From Siphlonurus alternatus (Eukaryota; Arthropoda; Insecta; Ephemeroptera; Siphlonuridae): a stretch of 64,000 nucleotides of DNA. Below, one piece after another: positions 51,659 to 64,000 of the stretch. The translations under genes and the position numbers were made by a program. The stretch is taken from NCBI GenBank assembly GCA_949825025.1, contig OX463780.1:29912118-29976117 (forward strand), written 5' to 3'. The notes under the pieces were generated by a model. It saw only the letters and a list, made by a program, of their open reading frames with translations. It searched no databases and was not told where the DNA came from. The first letter of the stretch is position 1. Every line of letters starts with the position of its first letter.

Positions 51659-54600
51659 CTCTCTCTTGGTCGAGAGACTAGATGGGAGCTGATACCCTCA
51701 AGACAAAATGTCAATAAGGTTTATTATTACCAGTATAAAATATAAGAAAATAAACCATATGTACATGTAGACTTAGTTCATGAAATATAACTTAAGCTTC
51801 TTCCTTTGCGTGTACATGCTTGCAACATATAGGTTGTAAGAAAATATAGTAATACCAGAAAAAAAAAAAAATAAAAACATTAAATTTTTATAACATAAAT
51901 TAATTAAAAGTTTAAAGAAAACCCATAAAAATGTAATAAATTGAAACCTTTTTTTAGTTACTTTGATGTCTTATAAAAACAATTTAAGAACTCGATTATA
52001 TACCAATTACAAAAGTATAACTGTTTTAATTCATCTTAAAATAAATTGCATTTATTTTCAAGTAGCACTGTATAAGATAATTTAAATAACATTGCTCTTA
52101 TTATGTTTAAAATATGTTCTTCATCAAAGTCTAAATACGATAACAAGTTTACTATGCAGTTGGTCTCTGTCGCGGATGTTGTGTATAATGTTTTGCTAGC
52201 CAAAGTGCATACTGGAGAAGTTGCAGCAGGCCTCATCTTGTCTCACGCTCTGGAGCAGTTGGGATGCTGTCTAGAATTTATCATACGTCACAACATTCAT
52301 ATGTACTTTCATCATCTTCTTAGCAGCTGTACCATGCACTAAAAAATATGCCATGTTATTTAATTTTTTTTTATTTTTATGTAACACATGGTTAGTGAAG
52401 TATTTTCTACTAGTTTTATTTTTTTTTTTTTCCTTTTAAAAAAGAAACCTCATAAGTATACTTATAGATTTCCTTCTATTAGATTGAATACGTGGAATGT
52501 TTACCAGGTCAGCAAGAAATGTGAAATATATCCATGAATAGACAGTGTTTGTATGCAGGCTAAGATGGACTTTGCACGCAACATTTTTGTATGGTTTGCA
52601 GTCTACACACAAAACTGCAATGTATAGAGAGAAATTGTTACCTTGTGTTATTTTTATTTATATAGGAAGTAAAAGAAAACTGTCAATGCTTATAAGAAAT
52701 TATTACTTGTATATATATCAATGACCATAATAGTTACGGACGGCCGAACTATAGTTTTGAAATTTCTATATCTATAAATTCATGGTATTGACCATAAAAT
52801 CATATAGAAAAACATTCTTTGAGTAATACTTCTCAGTTGGCTACATTTTGTATTACAAAAAACATGACTTTTCAAAGAAAAATAATTTATCAATAAGAAC
52901 TAACAAAGGAACGCACGACGAGGTTATATATTATGACGATACCAGTTTGTAACTTTGGAATGATTTTTAATATAACACTTTTTTAAAAACTTTTGATCGT
53001 GAAGTTTATGTAACTAAATATACTATATAAAAAAAACACGAATAGTAAGTTAAATTTTGTAGCTTTTTTAAAGTTTGATACACATGAAATTTCCCCTATA
53101 TAATTTGAGACTTGGTATTATATGAATTTAGGGCATGCAATGCAAGCAGAACTACTATATAGTGGTGGTACAGCAGAAAGCGCTATACAACAAGAAGGTA
53201 TCTTTACACCACGAACGAGAGTGTTCATTACGGCAACTCGAGGGTTGTGTGACTGAGAGAGAGGGGATCATTATTGCACGTAAAGAGAGCACAGGACATT
53301 CGAGTCGCTTTTGTCGTTATGGTCGCGAGCGTATAACGTCGTCCTGCAGCGTGCACGGTCCTCCTTTTGCTAACGTACGTACGTGACTATACCGCGATAT
53401 TATGTCTACCACCTGCACCTTAGTATAACCATGCAAGGTAATACAAACAACACATGTTATACATTTTATATATACTTTTAGAATTGTCAAAGTATAATGA
53501 GTTCGTTTAAGAGTATATAGATTACTTTTTTAATATGCTTTTTTGTTTTTGTTTTTTTTTTTTACTATAGAATAAGAGTTATGATGTGTTACCTCAATTT
53601 CAAAATATATCTTGGATTTTTACCCACCGTTCCATATGAAATGTATTGCAGAGAGAGAGAAACTTGATACAAGCTAGGAATATAAAATTATATATACAAA
53701 AGTCTAAGAAAGAGACAAGAAAGGGAGAAGGTACAAAAAAAAAAAAGGGGAACCTTTCTTCATACAGCAGATATTATTATACATTCCCTCCATAATTTTA
53801 CATGATAATAAGAAGTAAAATGTTCTTTTTCAAGCACCACGTACTGCAGAGCGGGTAAGATCGTGCACCGAGATGTTTGGTGCATCAGTGACCCCTGCAC
53901 GTCGTGATGACGTGATGCACGAGTGCTGGAGTACCTCACGACAATCACGCCAATGTAATTATACGTCAGCAACAATGAAATAATGTTGACCAAAATAGAA
54001 TAGTACACAACAATAAAATTTGTCTTCCATCGATGATCTCGTTGACAATATCGGAAATGATAACGATTGAAAATAGTTGGAGATTATACGGAAGGGTGTG
54101 TACATTGAAAATAGTAAGTAATGAAAACAATTTATCTTAATAAAGCTGGGTATCATTAGATATAAATTAAGATTAGCATTAAAGTACACGTCAAACTGTT
54201 ACAAAGAAACAATAAAGTACATACTTTTAATTACAAGTTTATCCTTACTATATATATAACAATATAAATGGATATTTTTAATTTAAGTGATTGCCTTTTT
54301 TTAAACTATAAACTATTCTAAATTCTTGTTAAATTATTTGAAGAACTATTTCATCAAACAAGTAAAACTAATTCACTTTAATTACTAGAAAATGTTTTTA
54401 TTTTTTTATTTTTTTTTAAGAGCAATTGAAATGTAAAGAATGCTTTTCTGTAAAAAAAAAAAAAAAAAAAGAAAATCATTCTTTTTGTAAAAGGTAAAGA
54501 CGAAAACACGTTTTATGGTTCTTTAAGAATAAAAGAGAGTAAAGTATAAGAAGAAAGAAAAAAAAATAGACTTAATCTCTTTCGTATAACGCAAGACGAG

Positions 54601-56600
54601 AAGAATTCTAAGATCTGAGAAGAATTCCTGATGAATGGTCCATTTAATCCCAGCAGCATCAAGGAGAGAAAGAGAGGGGGCTTATGATGTGTTGGTTTGG
54701 ATCGATGAGAGAGAGGGTGGTACCATCGAATTATTCACCCCTAGAGATGAAGCAAACTATTCCACGTTCCTCGTGCATGCTGTATAATATGAGAACCGAT
54801 AGTAGACAGCCAGCACCATTGGAAAAACATGTAATATAGATTGACGTCATCAAGAGCTAGCTGGGTATATAAGCTGTGCCAATAATTCTTTTCCCATCAC
54901 ACCCCTCTCCCACGCCTCTACAATGTATAATGAAAGTCACTTTATCACGATTCATACCCACACTCACTCGATACCACCACCACCAGCATGCATGCTATAT
55001 AATATAACTCCTCACACTCACGTATTACTACTATATGGTCATGTTATATATAATATAGATTCATCAACTATCAAATATCTGGATGGCAAAAAGCCAAAAA
55101 TATATATAAATAACTGTTTAAAATAATTGATAAATTTCATTATAAATTTATATCAGTATATAATGTATTTTGAAAACAAAAGAAAATGTATACGTTATTA
55201 ATGTATAATAATAAATTATAATTTAAATATTTTTGTATTAAATATTATATACAGTTATAATTCACATGCAGTTGTATAATAATTCAATTCTTTACAATAA
55301 TGTCAAGGATGTATAATATTTTGGTAAATTTAGAAATTTTAACGACAAAATTGATATTATAAATCATATTGTATAATAACAAGCTTTGAAATTTTTAACA
55401 ACAAAATACTATTTATATTTCAATTTACGTAATATACATACATAAAATTCTGAAACGCAAATATGATGAAATGCCATGTATTTTTTTTTTTTTTATTTCT
55501 ATTATTATTACGAAGCTTAAATAGGAGATATATAAAGGTATCAAGAAACAGGAAATATTAGTATAGAACATCATAAAGTATCAAAAATATCTTAAAGCTT
55601 ATTGATAAAAATAAACTTTTTTTTGGGGTGTAATTTAAAATTTAAATTTCGCGCCTTCTAATATGATTCTGCCACGTGATACGCCGGAACCTGAGAAGGC
55701 ATGACGTCATAGCCTCCCTTTGTCACCGTCGCGGTAGGTGCTGGAGAGGGGACGTGTCAACGTGTCAGTGACATAAAGTCTCTCACGGAGTGTCAGTCAA
55801 GAAATTGTGAAACTAAGATGATATAATTCCGTTCCGAGAAAACAAAAATTGTATACTAGCAAATAACAGAATTCTCAAATACATTATAAAAAATATCAAT
55901 AATTTTTTTATTGATAATAAAAATTGATTAGTATTCTATATAAGAGTAATAAATTTTAATCAGATTTATATATTATACTGCACGTGGGGAGACAAGACTG
56001 AATTATTGATCTAATACAAAAAAAAAAAAAAAAACAAGTTTTGATTTAAAATTGAAAACAATAAATATACTTCTTAGAATTTCATATTATATGACATCAC
56101 AATAACAGAAGATAACGTATGGACACCAGGTGGTTCGATAACCAAAGACAAAGGTTCATAGAACTTTAACTAATTTATTATACAAAACATTATTATGGAA
56201 CAAAATGTTATGCTTGTCTCTTATTGTGAAATGTCACACTGGAATTCATTATCTTTATACTTTTAACCTTGCAAATTATATGATGGTCAAACTTTCCAGT
56301 GTCTTCAATGTGTGTTTTTTATGAAGTGAAAGATAATAAAAAATTAAATATAATTTCATGCAGTTTAGATATAATTATCATGGGGAACAATGGAAATTGA
56401 GAATGGAGTAAAAATATAGAACACAGAAAGGAAATAATGATTTGACAAAATTTATCATTATTTGCAAAAATAAAAATGACAATAATTAAAAATTCTACTC
56501 AAGCTCATACCGGTATGTGTTATAATATTATAGTGTACAAACGAGACAATAATTACAATTTAGTTTCAAGCACAGTATGTAAATCGACCCGCTGGTTTCA
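48400..56600. other. Presumed intron or upstream DNA of the Q-rich gene
   Basis: No convincing upstream exon was found. GC-richer patches lie at 49860-50100, 50470-50760, 53140-53400, 53830-53960, 54600-54830 and 55660-55800. The patch at 50545-50694 has a good minus-strand acceptor (CTCACTTGCTACAG) and an open frame of about 50 codons but no donor. CRE palindromes occur at 54842-54849 and 55702-55709. A 30-bp poly-T is at 51629-51658. Confidence 0.45.
51629..51658. repeat. Poly-T tract
   Basis: About 30 consecutive T followed by CTCTCTC, the longest T-run in the right half of the window. Confidence 0.95.
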
Positions 56601-56630
56601 TTGTTAGTAGGGTACTACGGTTGTCGTTGC

Positions 56631-56638
56631 CCGGAAGT
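56631..56638 (+). promoter_or_regulatory. ETS-type site CCGGAAGT
   Basis: Matches the ETS core (CCCGGAAGTG here). It is the first of five such octamers between 56.6 and 63.6 kb. Confidence 0.4.
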
Positions 56639-57889
56639 GCATGGTCTCTGGAAGGAAGGGTAATTTAAGCTCACCAAGGGTTGGTGGTAAAACATCCCTT
56701 AATTAATATTAAAACTAACTTTACCGGATATGTAATACGCTCAAATATAAATAATGCTTTAAAATTTATGTTAATTTAAAAATTCAGTTTGAGTACACAC
56801 TATAATTTTGTGAACAGTATCTATATACAATCTAAATATTTTTTTTTCTATGAATATAAATACCATTTTTGCATGATGATTACAAAATTTATAAACTTTT
56901 TTCAAGAATATTTTTTTATCGTGTTTACAAGCATTATTTTGTAGCTATACAATGTATATTTGCAAGCATTATAACATTTTTTTTAAACATAAAACTCAGA
57001 TGGTGCGCTGTCTACTATTAAATTTTCCTTTATCCCTCGTTTGTATGGAATAATTTTCCTTCTCCTTCTACCGTTTTGTACGGATCATTTGAATTCTTAA
57101 TAATGTTAGAGAATCATCGTATAGTATATTATATAAATATATAGAACTATAGAAGAGCTACTATATAGCTTGTATATGTATAAAATATTGTTTGCATACT
57201 AGTATATAAATATATAGAGAGACAGAGATACTGTATTTTGTAATGTGTTCTAATACATTCCACAATGAGAAATTTAATGTAGTGTAATGTAATGTGACTC
57301 GCTCTGTGTAACGTAATAATTCGATAGCATGTAAAGTTGAAAAAAAAAAACATTTTCTGTTATAATGGTTTACGTATTTAAATATGTAATTTATATAGTA
57401 TTTGAACAAATAATGTTCTTTAAATATAATAAATGTTTGAGAGACATTTTATAAATTAAAACGTACGTCAAATAACAATTTTATGTAACCATTACACTAT
57501 ATATTAATGTCATCAGTTATTACATTATAATATATTTCAAATTACATTGAATTGTTAAAAATTGTATAATTTTACTTCAATGCAGCATGATGTGTTTATT
57601 ATATCTGTTGACCTTCTCATAACACATACATGATATAAATAATAAAGTAATATTTACTATTTTTTTTTTTAACAATGAAAAACAATAGGAAAGTATAATA
57701 TAAAATTTTGTTATTTACATTAATTCTCAGGGTCTCTTCACCCCGAAGTAAAGATAAACATTTTCCCATCTCTCATGTAGCATGGTTATATATAATATAA
57801 TGACATCGTCTTTGTCGCTGATGCAAGAAAGTTTATACGACTTACTAGGTTCTAGTTAACCTAAGTGCTGTCTGCATTAACAGTCCACT

Positions 57890-58110
57890 GCCAAAGTGTT
57901 TGCGTCAACACTGAGAGTGGCTCAAGTGGCATGTGACAAGGTCTTACCAAGGACAATTCATACGTCATGTATTCTCCAGGCCATTAGTCTGACATTTCAC
58001 TTCATGTCACTACACACTCTACACTTGAGCCAATTCAACAACCACGTCCGGAAGTTCATCTCACTACCGGCTACACTTGAGCCAGTTCAAAAAACACACC
58101 CGAAAGTTCG
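57890..58110. promoter_or_regulatory. Candidate enhancer: NK2-type sites, ETS site, tandem duplication
   Basis: A GC-balanced island. TCAAGTGG at 57922-57929 and the same motif inverted (CACTTGA) at 58022-58028 and 58074-58080 match the NK2/Tinman binding consensus. CCGGAAGT lies at 58048-58055. Two 39-bp units, 58019-58057 and 58071-58109, are direct repeats (CTACACTTGAGCCA ... GAAAGTTC/GGAAGTTC). No exon signals are seen. An enhancer role is inference from motif clustering. Confidence 0.4.
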
Positions 58111-58136
58111 AATTTTGATAATGGACAACCTACTGA

Positions 58137-58299
58137 ATGAAATTTTTTTATTGCAGAAATGAATAGAGGGCACCACTAGATTTATGGTACACTCTGAATT
58201 TTTTCAGATTTTTTTAGACCTGGAACTATTTTTAAATAATTATTGAAGCGTAGCATAATTTGGTACCCTCTATTCATTTCTGCAATAAAAATTTTTCAT
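58137..58299. mobile_element. Hairpin MITE with 38-bp inverted arms
   Basis: The arms 58137-58174 and 58262-58299 are inverted copies with the core TTATTGCAGAAATGAATAGAGGG. The interior is 87 bp and AT-rich. A related partial copy lies at 42606-42690. The ends contain TTATTGCAG, which looks like a splice acceptor and could mislead gene prediction. The target duplication was not resolved. Confidence 0.65.
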
Positions 58300-61200
58300 G
58301 TAGGCTGCAGTCCATTGGTTTTGATTATAATTATAATATGGTGGATATATTATTATAATAGAATATCCATCACTCTATATTTGTACAGCTTTTTATCTTT
58401 ATATTTCAATTTCAGAAACAGATTTTGTTACAATTAATTCATAAAATAAGATTACAAACAATACTTCCGGTTAGTTGGACCTATACAAAAAAAAAACAAG
58501 ACACTTCCAACAGGGAACCTACAACAAATCTGACTGTATCTTAGCGCCTCTCAAGCTTCATGAATATAATTTCTAGTACTATTTTATTCAGTCATGACCG
58601 ACTTATATTTTATAAATTGTTATCATTCAAATCATAAAGAGCATGACAAGCGGAAATGATATAAAAATATAATGAAATTGATTCACTGATCGTAGTAAGA
58701 GATATATAATAAGAGTATAAATATCTATATATTTTTATTCAGCAAACATCATATATAAATCACTGATATTATCAGAATATATTTAAATTTATGAGTTTCA
58801 ACATGATTCAATAATATAATAGTTTTATACTTGTTTATGGATAATATTTTATTAAAACCCAATTTTAAAATATTTCATCATTTTTAATTTTGTAACGCAT
58901 ATAAAAATATTCATAATTTCCTACAATTTCTGTGCAGATTGCTAAAAGACATATAAGTTGAGAAATCTTTATGTATAGACATACATATTTTAGCAACTTT
59001 AAAAGTATGCTGCAGCAAGTAACAACATTTTCCCTTCACGAGGCAAAAAGATATGAACTTCAAAGAAACGTTGATTCGTAAGCAAGCATTACTTTTTCAA
59101 TGGATGTATTCAAAGACACGAGAAGAGCGCGAAATCTTTTACTCATGATCTGCAAAATGTTTTTCACCTTTCGAAAAAAATATTTTTTTTTTTGCTTTAA
59201 AGATAAAATTAAAACGAAAAGAAAAAAAAAGTGCTTTTGATATTACATCGACTTTTTTTTTTTAACAAACTTGATGAGACGGGCAAATTTTCTGATGAGA
59301 CTTTCAAAGAATATATATTTTTTTATCCTTTTCATATCGTTCTGCGTGCCCAAACATTTCTGTCCTTTTAAAAAAAAAGTATCATTCGTACATATTGTAA
59401 AAATATATTATATATTCATGTATAACTTTTAAATTTGATTTCGTACATATCTCTTCATTCCATAATATACGTAAAAGAATGTCACAAAAATTACTTCCTT
59501 GTTTTATCAAAAATGATAAACCATTGTTTGAAACTTCTTTAAAATTTTATTCCTTGTATATATTGATTGTTTATAAACAAAAATTTCTAGTGTAACAAAG
59601 ACATAGTATTAAAAAAGTTAGTAAAATAAATAAGAGGATTATTAACAAAATAACAAAAAATAAATAAAGTGAAATTTGATACGTTATAATAAAAATTATG
59701 ATTAAAAATTCAAATTAAAAAAGTTTTGATCATTAGATGGGTATTGTTGCGGCATGATTGAGATGCCGCACGATGATTGGTCACGCCAGGTATAACATAG
59801 GTGTGGTCGTCGACGTGCCTTGTGTGAATCAATCAGCACTAATGATAGAAGACGGAGCCAACCACGGTACCAGTAAGAGAGAGTACCGCCGCGTTGAATC
59901 CATCGCAGTCGCGGCGTCTAATTTGATTTACGTTACCAATAGTGGTGAAAACAGATAGGGAAATGTAATAAACATCGTGGTATATCAGAGTTAATTTTAT
60001 ACTATTTTAAAGTTAAAACTTGGAATTTATACAATTTATCAGAAAATATACGCGTTTCCATTGAACATTAATTATTGACGTATTATTCATATATATTAAT
60101 AATATATATTATATACTCTATAGTTGCAGAAACTTTCCCCCCTCCCCACCCCATGAATGTGTTTGAGGTATCATCTGTATATGTACATTACATATTATAT
60201 GGTATGTTTTATATTATATAGAACCATGAAAGCATGCAGACAAAGTTTGCGTAACTAACAACCATACATTGCATTAAAATAAACACTTCATGCATGTTCT
60301 ACATACACTAATGAAGCAAATTATATTTTTTATTCATTTCATCATAATTATAATTAATGTAATTATTGTTAATTAAAATTTGCTATTTAAAAAAAAAGGG
60401 AATCAATATTATTAGCTTAATGAGCTTTTTTATGATGAAACGCAGCGGAAACGGTTGGGTTAGCACCGGAAGTGTTTGCAACTGGATATACAGCAGTGTA
60501 GAAAGGGTAGTAAACTTCTCAGGGGCTTCATATTCGAAGATTTCCATATATTTGACCTTGTTATGATATTGTGATACCCACATCCTTATATATGCACATC
60601 AACAACATGCAGCTGGTAAAACAGTCCGTGTTATCATGGTGCAGCTTGACCGGCGGATGCGGGCTTAGTTCCCGCCAGGACAAGTGTTGTCGACACCGGG
60701 CGTTGAACCGCGGACATGCCGTGGCAGCAGCTGCTCCGGGAGCAAGCAATGTGACGAACGTTCACCGCGAGGGGCAGCGTCACATAACTATAATGTACTA
60801 CAGGATGTACCCATGACATATAATAATTCGTCCCATCTTAAATTTAAGTAGTTTTATATCGTATAACCACGGTCCAAATATTTTATAAAACTATTCACGT
60901 TTATCTTACAATCAAACAATTTCATTTTATATATTCTTTTTTATTGTTATAGTTGTTCATGACAAAATGCTGGGCATGGATTTGATAGAAAAACGAAAGA
61001 AGCGAAGAGGACAATATATTCAATTTGTCGTGCCGCGTTGTGCTGGCAGGCAGCAAGTATTTGTAAAGAAATGCGTGCATGAGAGAGAGATGTCGCAAGA
61101 CTAGATTACAGTAGTATAGCGGGGTAGTCAAGGGGTAGTGTGGGGTGAAAATACGAAGGGGTAGAATCGGGTCAATTCTCAAGGCGACTGTCGCTCAGGA

Positions 61201-64000
61201 GGAAAAAAAGAAGAGAAATAAAACTAGATACACGTGCATGTAAAGTACAAGTCCATAGTATAGTTTCATTTCTATATTTAAATAACGAAGTACTAGGAAG
61301 AGCTAATGTTATTAATCAAGACATAAAGGTAGAAACATTGTTGTCATCCATGTATAATAATACAAAAAAAAAGTACTCGACGCAAATGCTTTCATAAAAT
61401 TAATTACATTACATCGCATGTTCTTACATTACAGAAAGTATACAGACTACGTAAATTACAGAATAGCGTGAGTGTTTTCAATGTATAGAATTGACGTAAT
61501 AAAATTGTAAGGAAAAAAATATGAGTCATCATCAATAATTTTTACCTGCAGTATTTCCTCCTATTTTTATTTTTTGTGTAACATGATCAGATTTCCCTGC
61601 TCTTGGAAGGTATATAGCAGGTGATTTTGAGAAGGTCTATAAACCAAGTCTAGTGTGACGGATGTTTTGAAGGTAACCTTAAAGTTCAGTCGAGAACAAA
61701 GTGTTTCTCCAAGACTTTAGGTCGAACTTTTCGTTTTATCGTAACTAACAAGCACATCGGTTCAAGACTCCATCCACTACGACGCTATACGATTGGGATT
61801 TTCTCCTTGCAGCGGTGATGTGAAATGACACCATTTGTCACCTGCGACCACTGAGCCGCTCACACACCCACCCCTCTTGCAAATCCACCCCTATACGACG
61901 TTATAACCCCACACAATCGCTCCCTGTCGCTCAAGCTTCCTCCGCAAATGCGAGCCATATGGCCTACATAATTCTACTGCAGCCTTCTCAAGATATAAGA
62001 GGAAGAAAGAGATTTAGATAGAGGGAACTTTTAATATATAATGACTTAATTCATGACGCATTTTTATAAAAAGAGTGTTAATAAATTACATTTTTGAGGT
62101 TTAAAATATAATTATTATTAACAAAAGTAATAAAAATGAATTAATAATAGCATTAGTATTCTGTAATTACAGTATAGTTGTGGTCAATTTATCATAATGC
62201 AAGATGAGAATTTTACAATAATGACTATCAATAAAAAAATATATATATCTGATTTAAAACATGCTCGATAAAAAATAACAACTATGAAGTACCTTAGGCA
62301 AAAAAAAAAAAAAAAGAGTATAATAAATAAATATTTTTTTATATTGAATTAAAATTATAGGTACCGTATTGTACAAAAAGAAATTTCGAATACCATACGT
62401 GGTAATGCATATAACATACGTTCACGTTCTTTTTAGTTAACAATGATGGATAAAAAAAAATCAAACTAAAGAATCTCAAGACAAAATAAAAAAACTTTTG
62501 GCATTTTATTCTTTTTACAATATAATATATTTTATTATGGCTACATGCCAATCACGTTAAAAAAAGTATCAATAAAAAATATCTAGGTCTTTATAGAGTT
62601 TATAGGAAATCTTTCTTTTTTTTTATATAAAAACATCTATACATTTGATGTGGGAATAAAGATTTTTTGGGTATCGTTTGATATTATAAATTTCAGCTTG
62701 TTACATTATAACAAAAGAATGCTACGGTCTCCTATCGTTTTATATATTATATAGGGGTTAAAGGGTGTGCTGTAGAAAATTTATAGCAGTAGGGTGGTAG
62801 GGTTACCTATATACTTCTAAGAAAGAGAAAGAGGGAAAGTTAACACCGTGCGAGTATAGACGGTCATACACATACCACGGTCTTGCCAGCGCCCATGAGA
62901 AATTTTCTGTTAGTTCGACCATAAAGAATGGAACGGCCTATCTTTCTGGTCCTCTTTTTACAAGAGACTATTCGTTCTCGTCCATCGTCTTTTCAATGGC
63001 AACTTTTTTTTTTTTTTTTCTTACAACAATATAACTTGATGTAATGGTACATACAATGTGTATATGACTCAAATTGAAAATACCAAAATATACAATAGAT
63101 TTTGTTATATATGGTCATATACAGAGAAAATGTTGTACACTGTGTGACATTTTTTTTATATATATATTGTCCAGATTTTATTATTTGAAATAAAATTTAT
63201 GACAGGTAATTTTAATTACTATAGTAAAAAAATCTATGCATGTTTATACCATTAATAAAAATATGAAAGAAAAAATGTACAATATCTTCAATTTTATTGG
63301 TATACAGTACAATTTTTTTTACTATATAGAATATACACTGCTGTTTAATCTATTTGTAATTTTATTACTAATTTTGCGATAAAATGGACATCACTGTTCA
63401 AAAATGTCCAAAAATCTGCATGAAGCAGGAAGAAACCATACAACCACGGTTAGTAATGTGTTAGCTTAACTCAATAACGTGAACTTAATTATTAGTGATT
63501 ATTTTCTAAGTATAATATATGTAAAATAAAATCTCTTTTTTTATAAGCACTTTTTGTGATGCGATGATACTTCCGGTTTAATTCCAGCATGACAAAGTTG
63601 ACAAATTGAGCTTGCTTGGCAGTACTTCACTATGAGAAATGTGTGAGGTTACAACATGAGAAGACCTTGAGTCGTTAGCCACGTAAATTAAATCCTTGTA
63701 ATTTCAAGAGTTAGCGCCGAGTGAAAATGCGTGTCAAGTTAAAACTTTAAGGATTGGCCCGGACATGTTTAGATAATTTTTATTTATAAAAAATGTTAAT
63801 CTCAAGTCAATATTCTAGGTCAGAGAATTAAATAACAAGAGTTTCATTCATTGCTGTTATAACTATTTATAACAGCAATTATATTATGTACTTATTTTAT
63901 AACTAGTTATAATAATAATTGTGGCACTTTACGTTTATTTAAAAAGCTATTCCTTGCAAATTTATTTTATAAAAATATGTCGTACGTCTTTTTTAAGACC
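58300..64000. other. AT-rich non-coding stretch with GC-rich islands
   Basis: No supported gene. The island at 59750-59945 contains CCAAT/ATTGG and a PBX/Hox-like string AATCAATCAGCACTAATGA (59827-59845). The island at 60440-60800 is CpG-rich, carries an ETS site (60466-60473) and is crossed by overlapping open frames on both strands. Patches at 61560-61990 and 63560-63770 are moderately GC-richer, with ETS sites at 58463-58470 and 63569-63576. The remainder is AT-rich. Confidence 0.5.

Noticed and set aside
56105..56160. tRNA-like B box (GGTTCGAT) near 56131
   Set aside because: No A box at the right distance and no cloverleaf could be formed by eye. No tRNA gene was found in the window.
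60561..60819. Overlapping frames on both strands in a CpG-rich island
   Set aside because: No frame stands out, no domain and no clear splice pair; more like a regulatory island.

Overview
The window looks like a long, very AT-rich stretch of nuclear DNA from an invertebrate animal. It is almost entirely non-coding (introns and/or intergenic DNA), with long CT/GA, AT and ATATT microsatellites, poly-T/poly-A tracts and several short terminal-inverted-repeat elements. No prokaryotic gene structure, transposase, reverse transcriptase or viral protein is recognisable. The two 5S rRNA genes are clearly metazoan. Their ends (5' GTCTACGGCC, 3' CTGTAGAT) look to me more like mollusc or annelid type 5S than insect type, but I cannot fix the phylum.

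Genes. The only protein-coding segment I am confident of is on the minus strand at 47531-48399: the Q/N-rich last exon of a gene whose upstream exons I could not identify. It has a good splice acceptor and its own stop codon. Weaker exon candidates are 25034-25236 (-, ATG start, consensus donor), 1597-1890 (-, ATG start, good donor), 38892-39184 (-, internal-exon-like) and 9964-10143 (+, strong acceptor, in-frame stop). A plus-strand core-promoter-like array (TATA, initiator, partial DPE) lies at 8311-8373. None of these proteins is recognisable by eye.

RNA genes. 37858-37975 (+) and 38280-38397 (-) are two nearly identical 5S rRNA genes, tail to tail in a 217-bp inverted duplication that includes about 98 bp of conserved upstream DNA (TATAAAAT and a 16-bp palindrome). 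A degenerate 5S-like segment at about 15630-15715 sits inside a TIR-bounded element.

Mobile elements. Two hAT-type MITEs share a CAGG...CGGATCCA end (25613-25801 with an exact 8-bp target duplication; 42918-43095). Two MITEs have long arms (10202-10605 and 26533-26924). Three more hairpin elements lie at 39662-39790, 40027-40280 and 58137-58299. A CACTGCAAAAA-ended element of about 850 bp lies at 14990-15837.

Regulatory texture. Islands of ordinary GC content, a few hundred bases each, punctuate the AT-rich background. They carry CRE palindromes (eight TGACGTCA), a cluster of five CCGGAAGT ETS sites confined to 56.6-63.6 kb, NK2-type sites and homeodomain-type motifs. Two islands (30.8 and 32.6 kb) resemble each other. 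TGCATG appears several-fold over-represented on both strands. Together this fits the non-coding surroundings of one or more regulated developmental or neural genes, but that reading is inference.
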